In this document: positions 54,205 to 62,228 of the stretch, in pieces
Numbering within the stretch: position 1 is the first letter of the stretch
How the letters are laid out: every line of letters begins with the position of its first letter
From: Synergistota bacterium
Lineage (GTDB): Bacteria; Synergistota; GBS-1
Reading direction: 5' to 3'
Assembly: GCA_025060595.1 (NCBI GenBank)
Contig: JANXBX010000003.1
Location: forward strand, 28,933-92,932
DNA length: 64,000 nucleotides
Notes under the pieces: generated by a model
The model's database searches: none
What the model was told of the DNA's origin: nothing
Seen by the model: the letters and a program-made list of their open reading frames with translations, nothing else
Program-made: the position numbers and the translations under genes

Positions 54205-55329
54205 TTAATATATTATACCATCTAACAAAGACGAAACAGCATCTATAACCTGATCAACCTCTATTCCCAATATGCAGTGAGGTTGGTCTGCCTTACACTC
54301 AGATGAGCAAGGAGAAACGGCTCTTTCAGGCTGCAAAACTATACTTTTAGTCTTCCAAGGACCGAAACGAATAGGAGAATGATGAGAGGCAGGATCTCCA
54401 TTCTTAGGGTGACAAAATAAAGCCACCACAGGAATACCACAGGCTGATGCCATATGCATCGGGGAAGAGTCATTCCCAATAAAGAGCTTAGAACGCTTAA
54501 GTAATGCAACAGCCTGGCGAAGTGTAGTCTTTGAAACAAGATTAATAACCCTATCTTCAAGCATCTTCTCTAAAAACAAACCGAGCTCCTCTTCGCCCTT
54601 TCCGCCAAGGACAAGAAATTTCACATCATAACGCTTTGATATCCATTTACATACCGCTAAGAAGCGTTCTATAGGCCATCTTCTCCTTACCCAACCTGCT
54701 CCTGGAGCAATAGCTATTAAAATATCATTATCACTAACACCTGCTATTTTAAGGGTAAAATCAGCGAAAAGCTCATCATCTTTGCTTGTCCAGAGCTCTA
54801 ATCTATCATCCAGGACCTCTAAACCAAGAAAGTGAAGCACGTTAAGATTACGTTCTACTTCATGTTTTAGATCCCTTATATCTATAACATGAGTAAGAAA
54901 GGAATCAAAACCTCTATTCCAAATAGCTTTATTAGCGTTAATATTTTCAGAATACCCCACACGAATCCTAGCTCCACTTAAAAAGGCAAGGTAAGCCGCA
55001 CCATACCAATCGGTATCCCAACGAGGAAGCAAGGCTAAATCGAAATTCTTACCCCGAAAGTACTCAAAGGCAAACCAAATAGGTAGAAGATAAGCCTTAA
55101 TAGTTTTCATCTTATCATCCATTCTTAAATTTCTAAATGCAAGAACCTCATTTACGTAAGGACAGACCTCAACTAAATTATAGGCTTTCTGATCGACAAC
55201 AAGGCTAATAAAAGCGCCTGAAAAGTTTCTTCTTAACTCACGTATAAAGGGAGTAGTTAATATGACATCACCTATTGCATCAAGGCGAATTACAAGGATC
55301 TTTCTGATCTTGCTCTTATTTATGACCAT
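54205..55329 (-). CDS. GT9 (ADP-heptose:LPS heptosyltransferase-like) glycosyltransferase
   Basis: 374 aa, GT-B fold of the heptosyltransferase family. KILVIRLDAIGDVILTTPFI is the N-terminal signature. IAIAPGAGWVRRRWPIERF and KLFIGNDSSPMHMASACGIP are the donor-binding motifs. The C-terminus has paired cysteines (VSPCSSECKADQPHCILG). ATG 55329 overlaps the adjacent NTase-like gene by 10 nt. It suggests an outer-membrane or surface glycan; the real sugar is unknown. Confidence 0.88.
   Translation of the reverse strand: MVINKSKIRKILVIRLDAIGDVILTTPFIRELRRNFSGAFISLVVDQKAYNLVEVCPYVNEVLAFRNLRMDDKMKTIKAYLLPIWFAFEYFRGKNFDLALLPRWDTDWYGAAYLAFLSGARIRVGYSENINANKAIWNRGFDSFLTHVIDIRDLKHEVERNLNVLHFLGLEVLDDRLELWTSKDDELFADFTLKIAGVSDNDILIAIAPGAGWVRRRWPIERFLAVCKWISKRYDVKFLVLGGKGEEELGLFLEKMLEDRVINLVSKTTLRQAVALLKRSKLFIGNDSSPMHMASACGIPVVALFCHPKNGDPASHHSPIRFGPWKTKSIVLQPERAVSPCSSECKADQPHCILGIEVDQVIDAVSSLLDGIIY
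54212..54220 (-). promoter_or_regulatory. Extended -10 promoter overlapping the GT9 stop, for lat
   Basis: TGGTATAAT on the minus strand overlaps the last codons of the GT9 gene. Leader of about 40 nt before the lysine transaminase start. Confidence 0.5.
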
Positions 55330-56522
55330 CTTATAACCCTCTTGAAAACCTCTCCAAACTCATCTAAAGTTATATCTGAGGATAGCAAAAACTTCGCATG
55401 TGCACTTAAAAGGCTGATAAGCTTGATACTACAAAAATCTCTTAAATATCCCAAACTTATATACTTTGAAGGAGGAGCACCAATCCTATAAGCTTCCTGA
55501 CTATAAATGAGCATCGCTTTAGCATGATAGCTCAGACCATCAGCCCAAATTCCACCATCCCAATTAGAGGAACTATAAAAACTATATCTCTTAAAATAAT
55601 CTATAAATTGATGACAAACCTTTGCGTAAAACATCAAAACCTCTCTGAAGCTGATTGGGCTTACCCATTTTATCTCCCCATTTAGCCGCAGGAACCTATA
55701 AACCTCCTCCAAAACCCCCACTGGATCCCAAAGAGAACTAAACTCAAAGATCCCCTTACCCACTCTTATATTAGCATCGCAAAAACAAGAAATTGTTTTA
55801 TCTATTTCCAAAATTAATTCGGAAACAAGATTATAGGCATTTATACATAAAAGCATTAAATCTGTTAAGTTATCTTTCAAATCTCTACTCCACCATCTAT
55901 TTCTAAAAAGCTCTATTCCCGAAAGGAGTTCTCCCCATCTAGACGATAGGTTTAAACCTGCCTTTAAAGCTAACCTAAATGTATGATTCACGCTATAAAG
56001 CAAAGATACAAGAAGACGTAACCTAATAGGTTCAGTAAATAAAAACTGGAGCCAATCTACGGGAATTTTAACTATCAGGTAATCTACTAACATACCAAAG
56101 GCATTGCCTTTCTCCACATATGAAGGAATCCTAGGACAATCGAGCTTCTCTCCCCACAACCATCTTAAATTAGACACAGGGAACCAACCTAACAAGTAAT
56201 CCCAAGAGATTTCGCTACAAAATAGCGGCATATGAACAAAAAGTTTTCTAACCCACTCAGGAAAAGATTTAGGATCGAACCTAAAAATGTTAACGAAGCT
56301 CCCGGTGGGAAAAACAACTATAAAGTCTAGATCAGAAAAACCCGGAGACCCAATCTCTCCAACTTGATATATAGAAATAGGGCGAAAAGTTAATTTCTGC
56401 CAACGAGACAATAAAAAATCAATAACTTTATCGTATTCTTCAATTGTAACAAACTCAGGCAAATCAGTTAGAGGCTTATTTAAAATATTAAAAAAGTTTT
56501 CTACCAATTCTACTTTATACAT
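55320..56522 (-). CDS. NTase-fold-like protein of unknown function (first of a tandem pair)
   Basis: 400 aa, no family recognised. Near residue 50 the segment YQVGEIGSPGFSDLDFIVVF has the nucleotidyltransferase signature (GS, a short gap, then D-x-D between hydrophobic strands). The rest is alpha-helical and aromatic, with LGWFPVSNLRWLWGEK, then helices to the C-terminus (LLSSDITLDEFGEVFKRV). No signal peptide. The neighbour 56515-57717, also 400 aa, has a similar motif. Together with GT9 and GDP-fucose synthase it may transfer nucleotidyl groups to a glycan or lipid (speculation). Confidence 0.65.
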   Translation of the reverse strand: MYKVELVENFFNILNKPLTDLPEFVTIEEYDKVIDFLLSRWQKLTFRPISIYQVGEIGSPGFSDLDFIVVFPTGSFVNIFRFDPKSFPEWVRKLFVHMPLFCSEISWDYLLGWFPVSNLRWLWGEKLDCPRIPSYVEKGNAFGMLVDYLIVKIPVDWLQFLFTEPIRLRLLVSLLYSVNHTFRLALKAGLNLSSRWGELLSGIELFRNRWWSRDLKDNLTDLMLLCINAYNLVSELILEIDKTISCFCDANIRVGKGIFEFSSLWDPVGVLEEVYRFLRLNGEIKWVSPISFREVLMFYAKVCHQFIDYFKRYSFYSSSNWDGGIWADGLSYHAKAMLIYSQEAYRIGAPPSKYISLGYLRDFCSIKLISLLSAHAKFLLSSDITLDEFGEVFKRVIRWS

Positions 56523-57717
56523 TCCACCTTAAATCTAATTTAGATTTTATAATTTCGATAAAATTAAGAACCTTAAATATATAATTATCTCCAAGAAAAC
56601 GAAGAACGTTTCTTACCTCCTCTAAACTCTCTAAATCACATCTACACCATGATCTTATAATCTCAGGAAAATGTAACATTAGAGATAATCTTAAGAGCCA
56701 CTCCTTCACTTTGGGACGGGATTTAAAGCTTGCTCTAACTAAGGACGCGAGTTCAACAGACTCCCATTCTATTTCGGTAAAATCCTCCCTTGCTAAAGCT
56801 AATGCCTCTCTCTTATATCTAAAAACTCCGGTTTTTCTCTGAAGATAAAGAACTGGTAAAATCATAACGTTTCCTAGTACCCACTCAAGATCGTAACAAT
56901 CCCTTATAAAACAAGGATTATTAACCCTTTCCTTAAAAAAGATCTCAAACCTTTTAAGCATTTCATCTGTAATTTCTTCCGAAGGACGAACACTCGCCTT
57001 TAAGCTTTTAATGGGATCTATTAAGTCGAAGCCATTCTCAAATAAAACTAGAGGGAAATAAGCCTCAGGATAAAAACCAAGATCCACCTCCGAAATATAG
57101 TAAGGTCCATGATGCATAAATGGATCAAAAAAATAGGTGAAAGATAGTATTTGAGAAGCTATACGCCTAACTCTAACTAGTTTTCTAAAATCTTTAATAA
57201 CTGAGGCACGAATAATAAAGGCTGTATCTAAATCACTGAAACCCACAACATCATCTAAAGTAGCAACGCTACCATGAACTAAACATCTTAAAAATAACTT
57301 ATCTACCTCTTCTCCTAAAAGATACTCTCTTAAGAGATGAACCGCCTTATATCTTTCCGATCTTCCTCCTTTAATAAACCAGCTATCATAACTAAGTCCC
57401 AAAGGGATCTCTTTAACTTCAAGATCCCTATTAACATCATTAACATCAGTTATAATTTCTTCCCAAATCCCATATACATAGGATAATACCTTAGCATACT
57501 CCTCTTCGCTTATACGAGGATTCCCTAGAAGTGAAACTATATCTGGAAGCCATGGTCTAACCTCATCAAAGAGCCTTTTTAACTTAAGCAATGATTCCGA
57601 TGAAAGAAATCTGCCACCAAGGATATAAGTTAAGTCGGGTAGTGTGTAACTTCCATAGAGGAAATATTGAAGCGCTTCAAGTAAATTACGCTGAATTAAG
57701 ATTAATATTTCCTTCAT
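56515..57717 (-). CDS. NTase-fold-like protein of unknown function (second of a tandem pair)
   Basis: 400 aa. Near residue 148 RCLVHGSVATLDDVVGFSDL continues to DTAFII: HGS-x10-DLD, the classic minimal nucleotidyltransferase active site; a third acid is expected in YYISEVDLGFYP. Flanking regions are helical (LLKLKRLFDEVRPWL, YAKVLSYVYGIWEEII). No recognised partner domain. ATG 57717 overlaps nothing; a TATAAT overlaps the fcl stop 60 nt upstream. It overlaps its neighbour by 8 nt, so the two are probably made together. Confidence 0.68.
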   Translation of the reverse strand: MKEILILIQRNLLEALQYFLYGSYTLPDLTYILGGRFLSSESLLKLKRLFDEVRPWLPDIVSLLGNPRISEEEYAKVLSYVYGIWEEIITDVNDVNRDLEVKEIPLGLSYDSWFIKGGRSERYKAVHLLREYLLGEEVDKLFLRCLVHGSVATLDDVVGFSDLDTAFIIRASVIKDFRKLVRVRRIASQILSFTYFFDPFMHHGPYYISEVDLGFYPEAYFPLVLFENGFDLIDPIKSLKASVRPSEEITDEMLKRFEIFFKERVNNPCFIRDCYDLEWVLGNVMILPVLYLQRKTGVFRYKREALALAREDFTEIEWESVELASLVRASFKSRPKVKEWLLRLSLMLHFPEIIRSWCRCDLESLEEVRNVLRFLGDNYIFKVLNFIEIIKSKLDLRWNV

Positions 57718-57776
57718 CCCTTAAACTATCAAAAACCTACGACACTTGCAAAAATTCCCCAATAACGGACTCCTAA

Positions 57777-58844
57777 TTATACTCCAATATACCATTCATA
57801 AGTCCTCTTTATCCCTTCCTCCAATCCTACCTTAGGTGTCCAACCAAGCTCTCTTATCTTTGAAACATCAAGTAATTTTCTCTGAACACCGTCAGGCTTG
57901 GAAAGATCTTGTCTTACTTCTCCGCTAAAACCTACTATTTTCTTTACAATACCCGCTAGATCTTTTATCTTTATATCCTCACCCGTACCCACATTAACGA
58001 AATAATCTGGGCAAAGTTTTCTCATCTCAGGAGCATCAATGCTTTCCATTAAAAAGACACAAGCATCTGCAAGGTCCTCTACATATAGAAACTCCCTATA
58101 AACCTCCCCGCTTCCCCATATAAGTACATTTACCTTAAGCGAAAGCTTATCAAATTGGATTCCATATTTCTCTAATATTTTTAAGATAACCTCCTTCGAA
58201 CATTCGCCGTTTACATCCTCTATCGGCCTAGCGTTTAAATCTCTTCTTATCGATTCCCAATCCCCATCCTCAAGGGCTTTACCTAAATGAAACTTTCTGA
58301 TCAATGCTGGAAGAACATGAGATGTATACAAATCAAAATTATCATTTGGCCCATAGAGGTTCGTCGGCATAACCGATATGAAGTTAGTTCCGTACTGTTC
58401 ATTATAGTATCTACAAAGCTTTATAGCAGATATCTTAGCTATAGCATAGGGCTCATTTGTAAGCTCAAGATAACCAGAAAGAAGATACTCCTCCTTCATA
58501 GGCTGAGGAGAGTTCTTCGGATAGATGCAAGAGGAGCCCAAATTCAGAAGTTTCTTCACTCCAAATTTATAGGAAGAATGAATTACATTTAAGGCTATAG
58601 CTAAGTTATCATATATAAACTCTGCCTTAAAAGTACTATTAGCAAGTATACCACCTACTTTAGCAGCACATAAATATACCTGATCAGGCTTATTTTCCTC
58701 AAAAAACATTTCAACATCAGACTGCCTTCTTAAGTCGAGCTCCTTACTAGACCTAAATAATATATTTTCATAACCTTTCTCCTTCAACTTTTTAAGAAGA
58801 GCCGATCCCACAAGCCCTCTATGACCAGCTATATAAACTTTCAT
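57777..58844 (-). CDS. fcl: GDP-L-fucose synthase-like epimerase/reductase
   Basis: Last step of GDP-L-fucose (or related deoxysugar) synthesis. NADP motif IAGHRGLVGSALLKKL, catalytic GSSCIYPKN and YAIAKISAIKLC (YxxxK), and PTNLYGPNDNF are present. At 355 aa it is longer than the usual 320, with an extra segment (about 205-245, EDGDWESIRRDLNARPIED) before WGSGEVYREFLYVEDLADA. ATG 58844 (5 nt after GAGGGAG) is preferred to GTG 58850. GDP-mannose dehydratase is not in the window. Confidence 0.9.
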   Translation of the reverse strand: MKVYIAGHRGLVGSALLKKLKEKGYENILFRSSKELDLRRQSDVEMFFEENKPDQVYLCAAKVGGILANSTFKAEFIYDNLAIALNVIHSSYKFGVKKLLNLGSSCIYPKNSPQPMKEEYLLSGYLELTNEPYAIAKISAIKLCRYYNEQYGTNFISVMPTNLYGPNDNFDLYTSHVLPALIRKFHLGKALEDGDWESIRRDLNARPIEDVNGECSKEVILKILEKYGIQFDKLSLKVNVLIWGSGEVYREFLYVEDLADACVFLMESIDAPEMRKLCPDYFVNVGTGEDIKIKDLAGIVKKIVGFSGEVRQDLSKPDGVQRKLLDVSKIRELGWTPKVGLEEGIKRTYEWYIGV

Positions 58845-58891
58845 ACCCACTCCCTCTTTTCAACTCGATAAAATCTATACTTAAAAATAAC

Positions 58892-58924
58892 GGGGACTGC
58901 AAGAACTTCCATCTTGCAGTCCCC
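58892..58924 (-). terminator. Intrinsic terminator after the flavodoxin gene
   Basis: A perfect 13-bp stem (GGGGACTGCAAGA / TCTTGCAGTCCCC) with a 7-nt loop; on the minus strand it is followed by TTATTTTTAAG. It ends the SecD-to-flavodoxin run. Confidence 0.92.
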
Positions 58925-58945
58925 TAAAGCTTAAAACTTACATCA

Positions 58946-59419
58946 TTAAAACAGCTTTTTAACTAGTCTAGCAACTTTTTTACCAAGCTCCTTACACTCG
59001 CTTAAGATCAAGGCATTTGGCTTACCAACAGATATAGGACCATAATGAGCACCATTAGTTATTCCCTGAACTATCATACCATGAATTAAAAAGGCCTTGA
59101 TTATATCTAAAGCAGCGGTTTCAGCCCCTCCACCCAAAACCCCACAAGAAGCAAAAGCAGCTCCCACCTTACCTTCAAGATCTCCGTAATATTTAACGCT
59201 ATTATCGATAAGCTTCTTAATCTCTGCGGATGGGGCACCAAAGTAAGTAGGAGTTCCAATTATTATACCATCGTGATTAAGCATATCCTCAGGACTCGCC
59301 TCAATAACGTTCTTAAGAGTGACTTCTACTCCTTCATTTCTCACACCTTCAGCCACAGCTTCAGCCATGGCCTTTGTATTACCAGTACGAGAGTGATAAA
59401 CCACCAAAATCCTCGGCAT
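58946..59419 (-). CDS. Flavodoxin / WrbA-like flavoprotein
   Basis: 157 aa. FMN phosphate loop VVYHSRTGNTKAMAEA, GTPTYFGAPSAEIKKLID and AFASCGVLGGGAETAAL are the flavodoxin/WrbA motifs. ATG 59419 is 6 nt after GGAGGGTG. It follows the radical SAM gene by 2 nt. A low-potential electron donor for that enzyme is a reasonable inference, as flavodoxins do this in other radical SAM systems. Confidence 0.9.
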   Translation of the reverse strand: MPRILVVYHSRTGNTKAMAEAVAEGVRNEGVEVTLKNVIEASPEDMLNHDGIIIGTPTYFGAPSAEIKKLIDNSVKYYGDLEGKVGAAFASCGVLGGGAETAALDIIKAFLIHGMIVQGITNGAHYGPISVGKPNALILSECKELGKKVARLVKKLF

Positions 59420-59421
59420 AT

Positions 59422-60963
59422 CTACTCACCCTCCGCACCAGTAGCTGCTTTACCACGCCAGTCTTCAAGCTTACTGCTCCATTCTTGAGCTTTTCTATAT
59501 ATATCTTCAGGATCAAGTCCCATCTCTTTCCAGCGTTTCTCCATTCTCTTTCTATAGTATTCTTTATCCTCCTTAAACAATATGCTTCTGACATAAAGCC
59601 ATCTTTCATATTCTTCCCAGCGCTTCTTGTATATCTCATGTATCTTTCTAGAGTACTCATCTAAACCCGATGCAAGTTCACCTATGAGCTTATCAGCACC
59701 AGGATGTGTTGGATGAGCCCCGCATTTCTTAACTATCTCTCTTAAAAGATGAGGCTTATCTATTATCAAGCAAGGAGCTAGAAGATTATCATCACAATAT
59801 GGCTGAGCTTCCCTTATAGCCTGGAAGAACGGAGATTTAAGGACCTCAACTAGGCTCTTATTTCTTATATTATCTACAGCAAAGTGCATAAAAACACAAG
59901 GCTCCACATCTCCATTAGCTATTATATGAAGATACCTCTCTCCTCCAGCCATACATCCATCTACATACCTACCATCATTCCAAAAATCACCCAAAAAGAT
60001 AGGCCTCGTCGAGCGCCAATACTCCACCTTCTCATGAAGCCTCGCTCTCTGTTCGGGAGTCGACATATAAGAAAGATCAGGGTTTTCTCCAGTAGGTATG
60101 TATTGGAAGAACCAACCAACCTTGCAACCTCTTTCTATCATCTCATCTATAAATTCATCTCTTGTTAAGGAATCGGCACTAGCACTGGTTAATGTCGCCG
60201 AAAAGCCAAATAAAACCCCAGCCTCCCTCAAATTATCCATTGCCTGAAGGGCTTTCTCGTGAATACCGCTTCCTCTCCTCTTATCGGTAGTTTCCTTAGA
60301 TCCCTCTATGCTTATCATAGGCGCGACATTACCAAGCTCTGCCAGCTTTCGAGCAACGTCCTTAGTTATTAAAGTCCCGTTAGTATAAACGTTAAAATAA
60401 GCATCATCATGCTTCGCCCATATGTCAAACATATCCTTCCTCGTGAAAGGCTCTCCACCAGAAACGGTAAAGAAATACATGCCTAACTCCTTGGCTTCAG
60501 TCAATATCCTATCTATCTCTTCAAAGGTAAGATCGTTAGAGGTATCATAATCTCCCGCATAACATCCCTTACACTTTAAGTTACACTTCATGGTAGGACT
60601 TATAACCATGAAAAAAGGAAGATGTATGCCAAGCTCTTCCTCCTTATTATCTCTTATAACTCTGCCGAGAATCATGGCATTAACGAGAAGATTCCAAATT
60701 AGCTTTTCCCTGGGCTTTGGAGAAAGTTCCTTAAAGACGCGTTTCCATAAAAGGAAAAAGGGGTGGCCCGTATCAGCCATTCTAGCAATCTCCTTAAAAG
60801 ACTCCTTGTGAAACTTAGTTAAGGATAAAGCAGACAAAAGTTGAAAAATTCTCTTTATCTTTTCATCTGCAGCTGCATCATCCGAAGCTAATATACTCGC
60901 TATACCCTCAAGGATCTTACCAGATACATATCCTTTGAGCTTAGTTAATATTCCAACTTTCAT
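59422..60963 (-). CDS. Radical SAM protein with auxiliary-cluster (SPASM-like) domain
   Basis: 513 aa. The radical SAM cluster is CNLKCKGCYAGDYD (CxxxCxxC) near residue 118. FFTVSGGEPFTRKDMF and YTNGTLITKDVARKL, then SIEGSKETTDKRRGSGIHEK, give the SAM- and glycine-rich loops. Further cysteines follow: VDGCMAGGERYLHIIANGD, VEPCVFMHF, PYCDDNLLAPC and KKCGAHPTH, which fit auxiliary [4Fe-4S] clusters. The C-terminal 100 residues are charged helices. Start ATG 60963 (GTG 60966 also possible). No precursor peptide gene is visible nearby, so the substrate is unknown. Confidence 0.85.
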   Translation of the reverse strand: MKVGILTKLKGYVSGKILEGIASILASDDAAADEKIKRIFQLLSALSLTKFHKESFKEIARMADTGHPFFLLWKRVFKELSPKPREKLIWNLLVNAMILGRVIRDNKEEELGIHLPFFMVISPTMKCNLKCKGCYAGDYDTSNDLTFEEIDRILTEAKELGMYFFTVSGGEPFTRKDMFDIWAKHDDAYFNVYTNGTLITKDVARKLAELGNVAPMISIEGSKETTDKRRGSGIHEKALQAMDNLREAGVLFGFSATLTSASADSLTRDEFIDEMIERGCKVGWFFQYIPTGENPDLSYMSTPEQRARLHEKVEYWRSTRPIFLGDFWNDGRYVDGCMAGGERYLHIIANGDVEPCVFMHFAVDNIRNKSLVEVLKSPFFQAIREAQPYCDDNLLAPCLIIDKPHLLREIVKKCGAHPTHPGADKLIGELASGLDEYSRKIHEIYKKRWEEYERWLYVRSILFKEDKEYYRKRMEKRWKEMGLDPEDIYRKAQEWSSKLEDWRGKAATGAEGE

Positions 60964-61298
60964 CACGCTTCACCCCTTTTAAGATCCTTCACTATCTCTT
61001 CAAGGAGCTCAATGCGTGTCTCAAAGGATTTTAATCTTTTCTTCAACTCTTCAAGTTCGCTTTTTCGAGCCAGATCTATTATATCCATAAATTTTATTAT
61101 TTCCTGCCTTATCCTTTCATACATCTCCTCTTTTCTCATCTCCATCCTCTTAACAAACTCCTCAAGTATTCTCTTCCCCTCCTCCTCCCTCAATTCTCCC
61201 TTAGATACCAGCTCCCTTACTAGTGATTCGATCTGCTCTCTTGTAAAGGCTAACACTCCTAAACCGCTAAGCAAAAGCTTCCTAATCACTTCAAACAA
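60963..61298 (-). CDS. Small coiled-coil phasin-like protein
   Basis: 111 aa, almost entirely helical with heptads (SLVRELVSKGELREEEGKRI, then FVKRMEMRKEEMYERI and KRLKSFETRIELLEEIV). It resembles the phasin-superfamily 'polyhydroxyalkanoate regulator-like' proteins. No signal peptide; the N-terminus LLLSGLGVLAFTREQI is mildly amphipathic. The start is TTG 61298, 10 nt after GGAGG. It overlaps the radical SAM gene by 1 nt and may be its helper or unrelated. Confidence 0.75.
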   Translation of the reverse strand: MFEVIRKLLLSGLGVLAFTREQIESLVRELVSKGELREEEGKRILEEFVKRMEMRKEEMYERIRQEIIKFMDIIDLARKSELEELKKRLKSFETRIELLEEIVKDLKRGEA

Positions 61299-61316
61299 CT
61301 AAACCTCACCTCCTTC

Positions 61317-62225
61317 TCAAGTACGTGTAACTTTTAAGGTTGCTGGCCTCCTTCTCCTTCTTAAATCCCACTCAACCAACAACGCTCCAGCTATGTATAT
61401 TGAAGAATACGTCCCTATTATTATACCTAATAAGAGAGCTAAAGCAAAGTTAGACAATACCTCTCCTCCGAATAGATAAAGAGTTAAAACCGGAAGAAGA
61501 GTGGTTAAAGATGTATTTATAGTTCTTGAAAGCGTTTGATTTATGCTCATGTTAATCAACGTCTTAAAATCAAACTTCCTTGAAGCTACCCTCAAGTTTT
61601 CCCTAACTCTATCTAAGACTACAATAGTGTCATTAAGAGAATAACCAATAATGGTAAGAATAGCAGCTATAAATGGTAGATTTATCTCTTTCCAGAGAAG
61701 CGAATAAAAACCAAGAACTATAAGACTGTCATGAATCAAAGCTAAAACAGAAACCACAGCAAAATCAAATTTAAAACGCAGCGTTATATAAATAAGTATA
61801 CCCAACAAAGCTATAACGAGAGCGACAAAGGCTTGTTTTCTAAGCTCCTCCCCTATTATAGGACCAACACTTTCTATTCTCAATATATTAAGCTCCCCAA
61901 GGTCCTTCCTTAAGGCATCAAAAACCGCTATTTGCTCTTCTTTTCCCAGATTTTTAGTCTTTATAATAAAGCTACCATCCTCTGATTTTTGAATAACACT
62001 GTTACCCAAGCCAAACTGCGAGAGAACCACTCTAATGTCAGCTACATCAAAATCCTTTTGAAAAGTAACTTGAAAAACGGTTCCTCCTGCGAAATCTATA
62101 CCTAAGTTTAAACCTCTTAACCAAAGAGAGAATAAACTTAAAACTATTAACGCACCTGAAATTATAAAAGCAAGTTTTCTACTGCCCATGAAGTTTATAT
62201 TTGGAACATCCTTTAAGAAAAACAC
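61317..62225 (-). CDS. secF: Protein translocase subunit SecF
   Basis: 302 aa with six membrane helices. First periplasmic segment begins after LNLGIDFAGGTVFQVTF, the GGT motif. The RND-type core follows, with SIGPIIGEELRKQAFVALVI, IHDSLIVLGFYSLL and ILTIIGYSLNDTIVVLDRVR. GTG 62225 has GGAGGGAT upstream and follows SecD by 3 nt. It pairs with SecD to assist late stages of Sec export. Confidence 0.96.
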   Translation of the reverse strand: MFFLKDVPNINFMGSRKLAFIISGALIVLSLFSLWLRGLNLGIDFAGGTVFQVTFQKDFDVADIRVVLSQFGLGNSVIQKSEDGSFIIKTKNLGKEEQIAVFDALRKDLGELNILRIESVGPIIGEELRKQAFVALVIALLGILIYITLRFKFDFAVVSVLALIHDSLIVLGFYSLLWKEINLPFIAAILTIIGYSLNDTIVVLDRVRENLRVASRKFDFKTLINMSINQTLSRTINTSLTTLLPVLTLYLFGGEVLSNFALALLLGIIIGTYSSIYIAGALLVEWDLRRRRRPATLKVTRT

Positions 62226-62228
62226 TGC

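Noticed and set aside
41411-58850. Prophage or insertion sequence in the accessory region
   Set aside because: No integrase, transposase, terminal repeats, or phage structural genes were seen.
58946-61298. RiPP cluster around the radical SAM protein
   Set aside because: No small precursor gene or leader peptidase/transporter is visible; the 111-aa neighbour is a coiled coil without a precursor-like core.
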